The notes beneath the pieces were generated by a model that ran no database searches, had not been told where the DNA came from, and worked only from the letters and a program-made list of their open reading frames with translations. A stretch of DNA of 64,000 nt. Origin: Flectonema sp. DT1601 (lineage: Eukaryota; Euglenozoa; Diplonemea; Diplonemida; Diplonemidae). The translations under genes and the position numbers were made by a program. Every line of letters starts with the position of its first letter. The first letter of the stretch is position 1. Shown piece after piece: positions 54,709 to 64,000 of this stretch. The DNA is taken from contig OZ025780.1 in NCBI GenBank assembly GCA_964019425.1, positions 142,001 to 206,000 on the forward strand, in the 5' to 3' direction.

Positions 54709-55093
54709 ATTCAACTCATGCAAAGAACGGTATGTGTGCAGGGCTGGGTCACCTTACAGAGAACTGTTGTCCTCTTACACGTCATTCCAACCGAATTTCA
54801 AAGTCAAGACACCTGCGAGTTACAGACAGCCTGGTCGCAAGCGACACTCCTGTTTCTGACCGGGTTATCAGGGTATCTAACTCATGCAAGCATGAGAGCT
54901 TTTTTAAGGCTACTTTGAATTATCAAGAGCGCAGTACTGCCCGAAGGGTTCCCGCGTGTCAAGATGCATTTGCATGTACTGAGCAGAAGTTCCAGAGAGA
55001 AGATTACTTTTATCATTTCCCAAGCCATCACATCCTTAACCGTTTGTGTTATTAGCTTTCAATCAATCCATCAGATGAGTGTATCTAACTAAC
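54706..55093 (+). other. Second copy of the 135-codon unknown segment
   Basis: Same as 47253-47640. The frame (54648-55055) is unchanged, which reflects recent duplication and is not evidence of selection. Confidence 0.3.
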
Positions 55094-55576
55094 CAGGTCG
55101 ACAGGTGCACAAAAAAAAAAAAAGAATCTTCCGAAAAAAAAAAAAAAACGAGAAAAAAAAAAAAAAAAAAAAAAAAAAGGGGAAAAGGTCAGGTGACACA
55201 CAACAGCGAAAAAAAAGTACAGGTGGCACTGAGGCGATCGGCAGGGGTGGAGGTTTCACGAATTTTCACGATCCTTCACGGTTTGTCACGAGTTGTCACT
55301 ACCTATCACGAAAATTCACGAAAATTCACTGCCAAAAAGCATGGTGAAAAATCGTGAATTTTCGTGAATAATCGTGAATTTTCGTGAATTTCGATAAAGT
55401 GGGAAGTAACGGACTGGGAGCTTTTGGCTCCTGCCCTATTCCCGATGTAAACTTTCTTTTTATTTTTATTTTTTTTTAACAGGCCCAAAGGGCGACAATG
55501 ATGGTTGCTGACCAAGGAATAATATTCAAATGAATTTTCGTTTCAAAGAAACGAACAGAATTAAGAGAGAGGCAGA

Positions 55577-55610
<34 letters not shown>

Positions 55611-55670
55611 GAAAAAAAAAAATGAAGAGGAAATAATCAAACATGAAAAAAAAAAAAAAAAAATATATAT

Positions 55671-58590
55671 TAGTCATTCCAAAAATAACCGGCCGCGAAA
55701 ACCAGTTTTGCTTCGAGCAGCCGTTGGTCAAAAATGCATCCATTTTCGAGATTTTTTTACGAGGTGGAAAGGTTCGGCCCCAATCTCTCATTTTACGCGG
55801 TGGGATTATTTTTTTTTCACTTTTTTTACTGACCGTTGGAACCCGACAGGTGCGTTATGGGTACTAAGAGAATGTCACTGCCGGCACGGAAAAGTTAATC
55901 CTGTTGCTGCATTTAATTTTTTTCTGGAAAAAAAAGGGAAATGCATCAGAGATTGGCATTTTTTCTCGTAACTACACTTATTATTCCCTTCAGCACCAGC
56001 TTAAACTTCTCTCAATGAAGTGTCACACGTGCCACGAGATGCCAGCTGAGTATGTCGTCGCGGATTTGCCAGGACCGGTAATGAGGACGCTAGATCGGAG
56101 TGGGACAAAAGGCAACATCTGCATCGCATGCCTCCGGAAATACAAACACTTCGGGAATACAAGAACCGACAAGGCGTGCTCCTCAGACAACTACAACTGC
56201 ACCTCGCACACTAACGCGAAAAGACGGAATCCGAAGTTCAACAAGCTTCTTGAGCCACCCTGCCGTGACTTCGCGGTAGTCTTGAAATCCCCGGCGTATG
56301 CTCCTCTGCGCTCAATCTGCAACGCTTGCTACCAGCGAGCAAAAAGGCTGACTAGTGATCCGCATTACGCATCCGTCAGTATCCCTGCAGAGCCGATCAA
56401 TCCGGAACCGCTCTCAGATATTTTTGAACGTGTGAAAGAATCAGTTCCTGCTGTCCGTTCTCAGTTTTTGAGACTCTGTCTCACGCTAGGCTACACTGAT
56501 AGCCAGATTAATGCCCATGTCAGGGATTCTTCAATGCGTAAGCAGCTACAGAGGCTGGAACAGCACGATCCCTCCCAATCAGTAAAGCAGCGCAGCCAAG
56601 ACAGAGACATCTGGAACTTCTGGATTTCCAATGCACGCCCTGAGTCAAACCGCGTGGTCCTCAGCAAAGACTACATAACCGGCGAGACAAGTAAAGAGAC
56701 AGTCCTCTATGTAAGAGAACCATACCTTGCCTTGTGGAGTGCCTTCTGCAGAACTCACGCAGCTATCTCATATGCTCAGTTTTGTGACAAAAGGCCTGCT
56801 CATGTCAAATCTTGTCCGAATAACCCTCGATGCCGTTGCAGGTGGCACATGCAAATTGCACTTATCCTTCCTGCTTATATAAGACTTGTGGGCCTGAGAA
56901 GATTTCAGCTAACCCGCTTGAGTGACCTACCACTCATACTATGTCGAGACCCGTCTTACAACTGCTTCTTTGGCCACTGCAACCAATGCAGGCCGTTGAA
57001 CTTATTCTATCCCAAGGCGTTAAAATCCTGTGGATCAAAAATAGTTGAATACCAGACGTTAGGAAACGTTAAAATTGAAAGGGCGCAGGTTATGAGACCT
57101 ACATATCGCGAGGTTGCGCTGAAGCAATTTGTAGATGTGTTTCACACAGAGGTCTCGAAGTATTTGAAACACCACCACGCTCATCTTACATGTGTTGCAG
57201 CTAGGCAACAATTAACTTCTCACATTGGGGAGCACGACTGCGTACTGTACCTCGACTATGCTGCGAAGTATGTGCACGAGGTTTTCGAGCAGCTTCAAAC
57301 GGACAACTATAATAAGTCCAAAACTTCGATATTTGTGGCGATGATCGGAACGCGTAAAAATGGCCAACCCTTAAAGTTCACTACGAAGTACTACATCTCA
57401 CCGGATCTCAGTCAACGGCACTTTAATGTAATTACAATACTCGACCATATCGTCCATGAACTTGACGTCTCCCGTATTCACATATTTTCTGATGGCGCTA
57501 ATCATTTCAAAGAAGCTCATCTAATTGGGTGGATACTCAGATCCAGTCTAGAGGTTGTCTGGAATTTCTTCCCTACCGGACACGGACACGGCATGTGGGA
57601 CAGTGAAGGATTTCAAATAAAACGTTTCGCTACGGAGGTAATGAGAAATACGATGCCATACGACATGGAACATAAGATTCAAGATGCTGCATCGCTTTTG
57701 AACTATGCCAAAAAACATATGCCACCACCGAACCCGACCTCTAACATACGAAGTCGAGAGTTTCACTACGTGCCGGACATCCAGAAATCCGAGTGTACAA
57801 CGACAGTTCGTATAAAGGACATCCGCAGCAGCATATTCTGCTTTAGCTCTCTGGGTCAGAGGGGCACTGTTGGACACCGGCCGTTGTCCTGCTACTGCAA
57901 ACACTGCATTGTCGGAAACTTTGAAAATTGCGTTGTACCTGGTGCTGGCTGCTTTGTACCGATTGATGAAGATGATCCAAATGTGGGGGTTGGTGCGAGC
58001 CAACTTTCACCTGCTACCAACACTGAGAGTGAGTCTATTTCAGAAACAACTGAACTCACCTCAGATTCTGGTGAGTCTTCTACTGGCTCTTACTCTGTTA
58101 GTGAATCTAGTTCTAGTTCCAGTTTCAGCTCGCTGCGTTCAACTAGTTCTATTATCTGTGCAGTGCCGGTAGGAAAACGAAGAAAGCCAGCAGTAAAAGT
58201 TGCCAAAAGAGCTAAGCCTAATCAAAAATAAAAATAGGCTAAGTGTAGTGTAAGATGTACAAGGTACTGTTTTGCTTCGAGCAGCCTTTGTAACTGTTTC
58301 AGAGTAAAACATCCGACCAGGTACGGCCGGATATAGAACCATATACCGATCTTTCATTTTAGCACCCGGGGCAGCCGATTAGACATCAACAGTTCCATTA
58401 TTCAAAATTTTCACCACACAAAAATGTCACAATTTTTTTGAATTTCAGCTGCATTTTTTTGAATCGCAGCGGGAATGAAATCAGCGGTGCAAAAGCGATT
58501 AAAATGGGTATTCGGTTTTAAGTTTTACTCCCTATTTTCACCCATGAAATACTGGAACCCTAAAATGGACGGTTATTTTTGGAATGACTA
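55671..58590 (+). mobile_element. 2.92-kb DNA transposon, DD(D/E) type, apparently complete
   Basis: 21-bp perfect terminal inverted repeats starting TAGTCATTCCAAAAATAACC (55671-55691 and 58570-58590). The paralogous site at 48211-48224 is empty with (TA)7. The filled flanks total 4 bp more of the TA repeat (7 + 11 against 14), which fits a 4-bp ATAT duplication, though the TA tract makes the count uncertain. TTTTGCTTCGAGCAGCC occurs near both ends (55706 and 58269) in direct orientation. It carries one intact transposase gene. Its absence from the paralogue shows it arrived after, or was lost since, the 7.45-kb duplication. Confidence 0.93.
56015..58231 (+). CDS. Transposase, DD(D/E) with Cys-rich N-terminus
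   Basis: 738 codons from the first ATG at 56015. The frame is open from 55904, but only non-ATG codons precede. Counting from 55904: Cys-rich N-terminal part with CHTC, CIAC and CNAC pairs (probable zinc-binding DNA recognition), then a core with VLYLDYAAKY (Asp 451), HIFSDGANHFK (Asp 530) and WNFFPTGHGHGMWDSEG (Asp 566, Glu 568). This order resembles a widespread eukaryotic transposase-like family with 'DFAENY ... FSDG ... WNFF..HGKG..DG.G' cores. The C-terminus is Ser-rich and then basic (GKRRKPAVKVAKRAKP, a likely nuclear signal). No stop or frame change, so it may be active. The superfamily is not certain. A 4-bp target duplication would suit Sola or Chapaev-like groups. Confidence 0.85.
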   Translation: MKCHTCHEMPAEYVVADLPGPVMRTLDRSGTKGNICIACLRKYKHFGNTRTDKACSSDNYNCTSHTNAKRRNPKFNKLLEPPCRDFAVVLKSPAYAPLRSICNACYQRAKRLTSDPHYASVSIPAEPINPEPLSDIFERVKESVPAVRSQFLRLCLTLGYTDSQINAHVRDSSMRKQLQRLEQHDPSQSVKQRSQDRDIWNFWISNARPESNRVVLSKDYITGETSKETVLYVREPYLALWSAFCRTHAAISYAQFCDKRPAHVKSCPNNPRCRCRWHMQIALILPAYIRLVGLRRFQLTRLSDLPLILCRDPSYNCFFGHCNQCRPLNLFYPKALKSCGSKIVEYQTLGNVKIERAQVMRPTYREVALKQFVDVFHTEVSKYLKHHHAHLTCVAARQQLTSHIGEHDCVLYLDYAAKYVHEVFEQLQTDNYNKSKTSIFVAMIGTRKNGQPLKFTTKYYISPDLSQRHFNVITILDHIVHELDVSRIHIFSDGANHFKEAHLIGWILRSSLEVVWNFFPTGHGHGMWDSEGFQIKRFATEVMRNTMPYDMEHKIQDAASLLNYAKKHMPPPNPTSNIRSREFHYVPDIQKSECTTTVRIKDIRSSIFCFSSLGQRGTVGHRPLSCYCKHCIVGNFENCVVPGAGCFVPIDEDDPNVGVGASQLSPATNTESESISETTELTSDSGESSTGSYSVSESSSSSSFSSLRSTSSIICAVPVGKRRKPAVKVAKRAKPNQK

Positions 58591-58721
58591 ATATATATAT
58601 AAATAAAAAACGTTGTATGAAAAAGGAAAAAAAAAGAAGAAAAAAAAGACCAGAAAAGGAAAGAGAAAATGAAAAGGTATAATATTATTGTGGGGATATG
58701 AGGGATAGCAGGGAGATGCTC

Positions 58722-60055
58722 TTTTTTTTTTTTTTTTTTTTTCTTATTTATTATTTAAAAAAAGAAACAATCAGTTTAGCGTCTCGATCAGGACGGAAAA
58801 TAGAAATTAATCGACATAGTTGATCGATAGAAAAAAAAACAATGATAACATTGTTTATTCATTTTTTTTTTTTTTTTTTTTTTTAAACCTTTTTAATTGT
58901 TTTAAAGAAAAAACAATCAGTTTAGCGTCTTGACCAGGACGGAAAATAGTAAGTAATCGACATAGTCGATCGATAAAAAAAAAACAATGATAACATTGTT
59001 TATTCCTTTTTTTTTTTTTTTATTCTTTTTATTTATTTTTAAAGAAAAAACAATCAGTTTAGCGTCCTGACCAGGACGGAAAATAGAAAGTAATCGACAT
59101 AGTCGATCGATAAAAAAAACAATGATAACATTGTTTATTCTTTTTTTTTTTTTTTTTTTTTAATTCTTTTTATTTATTTTTAAAAAGAAAAAAAAATGGA
59201 AAATAGAAATTAGTCAACAAAGTCGAACGATAAAAAAAAACAATGATAACATTGTTTATTCTTTTTTTTTTTATTTTTTTTATATTCTTTTTTATTAATT
59301 TTGAAAAAAAAACAATCAGTTTAGCGTCTTGACCAGGACGGAAAATAGAAAGTAATCGACATAGTCGATCGATAAAAAAAACAATGATAACATTGTTTAT
59401 TCTTTTTTTTTTTTATTTTAAATTCTTTTTATTTATTTTTTAAAGAAAAAAAACGGAAAATAGAAATTAGTCGACAAAGTCGAACGATAAAAAAAAACAA
59501 TGATAACATTGTTTATTCTTTTTTTTGTATTTTTTTATATTCTTTTTTATTAATTTTGAAAAAAAAACAATCAGTTTAGCGTCTTGACCAGGACGGAAAA
59601 TAGGAAGTAATCGACATAGTCGATCGATAAAAAACAATGATAACATTGTTTATTCTTTTTTTTTTTTTTTTTTTTAAATTCTTTTTATTTATTTTTTAAA
59701 GAAAAAAAAACGGAAAATAGAAATTAGTCAACAAAGTCGAACGATAAAAAAAAAACAATGATAACATTGTTTATTCTTTTTTTTTATTTTTTTTTTTTAA
59801 TATTTTTTTTTTATTTTGAAAAAAAAACAATCAGTTTAGCGTCTTGACCAGGACGGAAAATAGAAAGTAATCGACATAGTCGATCGATAAAAAAAACAAT
59901 GATAACATTGTTTATTCTTTTTTTTGTATTTTTTTATATTCTTTTTTATTAATTTTGAAAAAAAAAAAACAATCAGTTTAGCGTCTTGACCAGGACGGAA
60001 AATAGAAAGTGATCGACATAGTCGATCGATAAAAAAACAATGATAACATTGTTTA

Positions 60056-60086
<31 letters not shown>

Positions 60087-61364
60087 TTCTTTTTATTTAT
60101 TTTTTAAAGAAAAAAAAAACGGAAAATAGAAATTAGTCAACAAAGTCGAACGATAAAAAAAACAATGATAACATTGTTTATTCTTTTTTTTTATTTTTTT
60201 TTTTTAATATTTTTTTTTATTTTGAAAAAAAAAAAACAATCAGTTTAGCGTCTTGACCAGGACGGAAAATAGAAAGTAATCGACATAGTCGATCGATAAA
60301 AAAAAACAATGATAACATTGTTTATTCTTTTTTTTTATTTTAAATTCTTTTTATTTATTTTTTAAAGAAAAAAAACGGAAAATAGAAATTAGTCGACAAA
60401 GTCGAACGATAAAAAAAAACAATGATAACATTGTTTATTCTTTTTTTTTGTATTTTTTTTAATATTCTTTTTTATTAATTTTGAAAAAAAAAAACAATCA
60501 GTTTAGCGTCTTGACCAGGACGGAAAATAGAAAGTGATCGACATAGTCGATCGATAAAAAAACAATGATAACATTGTTTATTCTTTTTTTTTATTTTAAA
60601 TTCTTTTTATTTATTCTTTAAAGAAAAGAAACGGAAAATAGAAATTAGTCGACAAAGTCGAACGATAAAAAAAAACAATGATAACATTGTTTATTCTTTT
60701 TTTTTTGTATTTTTTTAATATTCTTTTTTATTAATTTTGAAAAAAAAAAACAATCAGTTTAGCGTCTTGACCAGGACGGAAAATAGAAAGTGATCGACAT
60801 AGTCGATCGATAAAAAAACAATGATAACATTGTTTATTCTTTTTTTTTATTTTAAATTCTTTTTATTTATTTTTTAAAGAAAAAAAAAAACGGAAAATAG
60901 AAATTAGTCGACAAAGTCGAACGATAAAAAAAAACAATGATAACATTGTTTTTCCTTTTTTTTTTTTTTTTTTTATATTCTTTTTTATTAATTTTGAAAA
61001 AAAAAAACAATCAGTTTAGCGTCTTGACCAGGACGGAAAATAGAAAGTGATCGACATAGTCGATCGATAAAAAAACAATGATAACATTGTTTATTCTTTT
61101 TTTTTATTTTAAATTCTTTTTATTTTTTCTTTAAAGAAAAGAAACGGAAAATAGAAATTAGTCGACAAAGTCGAACGATAAAAAAAAAACAATGATAACA
61201 TTGTTTATTCTTTTTTTTTTTTTTTTTTTTATATTTTTTTTTATTAATTTTGAAAAAAAAACAATCAGTTTAGCGTCTTGACCAGGACGGAAAATAGAAA
61301 GTGATCGACATAGTCGATCGATAAAAAAACAATGATAACATTGTTTATTCTTTTTTTTTTTTAT
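58722..61364 (+). repeat. Satellite array inside composite copy 2
   Basis: Monomer by monomer equal to 48345-50990, with small differences in T- and A-run length and a substitution such as ATCGACATAGTCGAT here where copy 1 has ATCGACGTAGTCGAT (near 48978). Confidence 0.93.
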
Positions 61365-61645
61365 TTTTTTGATTTTTTTGATATTGAGATTTGTGGTTTG
61401 GTAAAAAAAACTACTCAGGGGGGGCCTGAACTGCTTCGTAGTTGTCATCGGTGCTTGTTAATCCTATCGTTCTCTACAGTTTATTGTTAATACTACTTCT
61501 CTTTAATCCAGCTCTTGTTACAGTTTCATGTGGTTGCTGAACTATTCTAGCACAGGTGGGTTGATAGGCATGTGTGGTGATCGTTGAAGTGGTGGTGCTT
61601 GTTAATCCTATCGTTCTCTAAAGTTTATTGTGGTAATGCATTCAC
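61365..61645 (+). other. Leader of the unknown gene, copy 2
   Basis: Same as 50991-51271, including the 40-bp direct repeat. Confidence 0.4.
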
Positions 61646-62296
61646 ATGGCTCTCGTAAGAGTAACAGTGCAACTTCGCGATTCCTTGCCAGCAGAGATCT
61701 TGCTGTATGTGACTAGCAGATCAAAGCTGTTAGATGTATTGGGTGGTATGGGACTAGAAGTTGAAGATGACTTGGAGGTTAGGGCTCGTGTTGCTGGCAC
61801 GGATGGCATGCTGATCTGGTGCGATGAGAAGATTGGTGAGGTTGACGGTGTATCGCAATACACTGTTGCTGGGACCCTGCATCTCCGCCCACAGCCACCA
61901 AGTACAGTTGTCCCGATCCTCTTGCAGCACATCGCCATGCGCCGCATTCCGCAGTTTACCCGCCAGCTTCATGGTCTTGACTCTGTCAGTTATTGGGCTG
62001 CACGAAGAGAGATGATCCGGTGGTTGTATGTGCAGGATTGTGTGTTTCTCATTCGCAACCGAGAAAGTACCTTCTGCCTGGTAAGTGACGCAACATCTGT
62101 GACAGAAAATTCTTCAGCGCTGCACATCACTGCTGCTACAGCTACGACTGCATGCTATAGTCTTGCATGCAGACTGACACAGAGCCACCAAGCTCAAAGT
62201 AAATCATTCTGTGACACACTACGACGTGCGCTGCACCACTTCCAGCAGCTCGGGTCAAGTACTCTCATCGTCGCAGGCGGGCATACGCTTACCTGA
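61646..62296 (+). CDS. Unknown 216-aa protein, copy 2
   Basis: The 216-residue sequence is unchanged from the frame at 51272-51922. With so recent a duplication this does not show selection. No family recognised. Confidence 0.5.
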   Translation: MALVRVTVQLRDSLPAEILLYVTSRSKLLDVLGGMGLEVEDDLEVRARVAGTDGMLIWCDEKIGEVDGVSQYTVAGTLHLRPQPPSTVVPILLQHIAMRRIPQFTRQLHGLDSVSYWAARREMIRWLYVQDCVFLIRNRESTFCLVSDATSVTENSSALHITAATATTACYSLACRLTQSHQAQSKSFCDTLRRALHHFQQLGSSTLIVAGGHTLT

Positions 62297-62550
62297 TGTC
62301 TCTCAGTAACGAGGAAATGGGCAACATCATGGAGTTCATGTGTGCACAATATAGTATTGTGAATGGTGTGCTCAGACGTCTCATCTCATTCTCCCGGAGC
62401 ATCGCACTCCGCGACAACTTCTCCAGTTTTGGGCAGAGGTTGCACGTGACATGTCAGAGGCAGCCACAATTGACATCTCATATTTGCTGAATGATCATGG
62501 TCGGGTTGTTACAGAACAGAACAGTCTGAACGAGAATGAGCCCCCTCAGT
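62296..62550 (+). pseudogene. Continuation of the unknown gene, copy 2
   Basis: Overlaps the previous frame by TGATG and has the same two apparent frame changes as 51922-52176, so these predate the duplication. Confidence 0.4.
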
Positions 62551-62764
62551 GATTAAACCCACCGCACACGCGATGCGCCGGTCCAAAGTCCGGAACCTCA
62601 CCACAAGCGATGGTCAGGAAGGGTGATGGGTCACTGGGCACAAGCGATGCCCATTTAGTTGTCAAAGTGACATGTATGGCAAACTGAACAGGTTTGACAT
62701 CGCACAGCACACCAGCACCAATGGTACCATCTGGATATCACTCACTTTTTTCACTAGAATTCAC

Positions 62765-62824
62765 ACATTTTCACACATTTTCACACATTTTCACACATTT
62801 TCACACATTTTCACACATTTTCAC
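62765..62824 (+). repeat. 10-bp minisatellite, 6 copies
   Basis: Same decamer as at 52391-52460 with one unit fewer, which accounts for a 10-bp change in the offset between the two macro-units. Confidence 0.93.
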
Positions 62825-62928
62825 GGGATTTCACTACCAGAAAACAGCAAAAAATTAAGTGAAAAATCGTGAATTTTCGTGTAGCAAAGTGAAAAATCGT
62901 GAACACCTCCACCCTGCCGATCGCCTCA

Positions 62929-63070
62929 GGCACACAACAGCGAAAAAAAAGTTTAGGTGGCACACAATAGCGAAAAAAAAAAAGAAAAAAAAACACAACG
63001 GAGAAAAATTCTTTTAGGTGGACTACAACGGAGAAAAATAAAGTTTTGGGGTAGCAACGGAGAATTTTCC
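62929..63070 (+). repeat. Degenerate AGGTGG-CACAACAGCGAAAAA repeats, copy 2
   Basis: Same as 52565-52706; begins with the right GGCAC of the target duplication. Confidence 0.7.
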
Positions 63071-63433
63071 TATTATACCTCTTCATTTTCTCTTTCCTTT
63101 TCTGGTCTTTTTTTTTTTTTTTTCTTTTTTTTCCTTTTTCATACAACGTTTTTTATTTATATTTTATTTTTTTTTTTAATTTTTTTCATGTTTGATTATT
63201 TCCTCTTCATATTTTTTTTTCTTTTCTTTCTTTTTTTTTTTTTCTCTGCCTCTCTCTTAATTCTGTTCGTTTCTTTGAAACGAAAATTCATTTGAATATT
63301 ATTCCTTGGTCAGCAACAGTCATTGTCGCCCTCTGGGCCTGTTAAAAAAAAAAAAAAAAATAAAAAGAAAGTTTACATCGGGAATAGGGCAGGAGCCAAA
63401 AGCTCCCAGTCCGTTACTTCCCACTCTATCGAA
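63071..63433 (-). repeat. S segment (minus), truncated, copy 2
   Basis: Same as 52707-53069. Confidence 0.85.
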
Positions 63434-64000
63434 TTCCAGGGAAAGTTTGGTTTGTATACTTTATTTTTATTTTATTTTATTTAATTTGTTAAAAGAAAAC
63501 AGGTAACTTAGTTTACCTTTGATTTTATAACTTCACACAGGGTACTATGAACGATGAGAGATCCAGTGGGATCACTCAGGGTCTAGTAGAGACCACCAAT
63601 GTTGTGCGTTGATAGGCAAGGTGACCAACCTTGACATTCTTTCTTTTCTCTCCTGTTGTGACAAACACAAAATACACACACAGCTTACAGTGTGTTCTTT
63701 GTGTATGTTTTCTTCAGGTGTGAGTAGTTTTTTTGTTCTTGCTCTTCAGGGAGGGCCTTAGCCAAAAGCTAACAGTCCAAATCTCACCTGGTAACTTAAC
63801 TCATGAGCATCGGCTCGAACGGCTCTGGCGAAGCGAGTGAACGAGTCTGATTGCTGAGTATTGTATTCTGTTTTCTTGTTCTTTTTTTATTTATTTCAAA
63901 CAGGGCAACAGGGGGAAAGTTTGGTTTGTATCCCCTGGGTGTTTAGCGTCACCTGTTGAGGTGTAATGTATTCTGTTTACTTCTATCCCTTGATGAGAAA
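63434..64000. other. Non-coding junction region, copy 2, running off the window
   Basis: Repeats 53070-53636, including a partial X block (63507-63795). Stops within the GATGAGAAA that would start a third macro-unit, so the array probably continues. Confidence 0.6.

Larger units (their letters stand above)
55389..58721 (+). repeat. S segment inside composite copy 2, split by a transposon
   Basis: S runs 55389-55670, is interrupted by the element at 55671-58590, and resumes to 58721. It is otherwise the same as 47936-48344. Confidence 0.85.
55230..62928. mobile_element. Composite TIR element, copy 2, enlarged by a transposon
   Basis: The left TIR begins TGAGGCGATCGG at 55230 and the right TIR ends CGCCTCA at 62928, with GGCAC directly outside both ends (55225-55229 and 62929-62933). 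The content is as in 47777-52564 plus the 2.92-kb insertion at 55671-58590. It was created by duplication of the whole macro-unit, so it is not independent evidence of mobility. Confidence 0.55.
46180..64000 (+). repeat. Tandem macro-repeat family 2 (7.45-kb unit; 10.37 kb with transposon)
   Basis: The unit 46180-53630 repeats as 53630-63993. Offsets step from 7453 bp to 10374 bp across the transposon insertion and to 10364 bp after the loss of one decamer. A third unit begins at the window end. Confidence 0.92.

Overview
This is nuclear DNA from an unidentified eukaryote. It is A/T-rich, full of long A and T runs, and made almost entirely of satellite arrays, large tandem and inverted duplications, and mobile elements: an R2-like LINE, a MULE, a piggyBac-like remnant, a DD(D/E) transposon and a MITE. 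I recognise no housekeeping gene, tRNA or rRNA. Nothing looks bacterial: there are no operons and no Shine-Dalgarno-led genes. I saw no retrovirus-like, LTR or Polinton element. The host lineage cannot be named from this sequence.

Layout. (1) 1-15449 is a large imperfect palindrome. The left arm is a satellite array (1-1439), a unique edge segment here called Q (1440-2984) and the 3' end of an RLE-type non-LTR retrotransposon on the minus strand (2985-4162). A 1.6-kb LINE spacer follows, then the same parts in reverse. The right arm is split by a 3.04-kb MULE transposon (6914-9956) with a 9-bp target duplication. (2) 15450-44440 holds near-identical macro-repeats with a 10.56-kb period. Each has LINE (minus strand), an edge segment S of about 400 bp, a satellite array usually interrupted by a 1-kb piggyBac-like remnant, and Q. 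Two LINE copies (25485-31456 and 36045-42017) look full length. A third (15844-20632) lacks its 3' end and sits between inverted S copies. (3) 44441-64000 is a second macro-repeat family with a period of 7.45 kb, or 10.37 kb in the copy that gained a 2.92-kb transposon. It is made of dyad-rich non-coding blocks (here called X) and a 4.8-kb composite (47777-52564; expanded copy 55230-62928). The composite has matching terminal inverted repeats and a 5-bp target duplication, and encloses S, a satellite array and an unknown 216-codon reading frame.

How the parts relate. Two edge modules (S and Q) and a dyad-rich satellite monomer recur in both orientations. The macro-repeats look like products of segmental tandem duplication, inverted duplication and transposition into the arrays. 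Empty sites in paralogous copies fix the boundaries of three insertions: the MULE, the MITE and the 2.92-kb transposon. The most unusual items are the composite TIR element that carries a satellite, the roughly 550-residue coiled-coil-rich extension of the R2-like protein, its ORF1/ORF2 overlap at a 13-A run with no AUG ahead of the zinc fingers, and a diverged module shared by the two otherwise unrelated repeat families.
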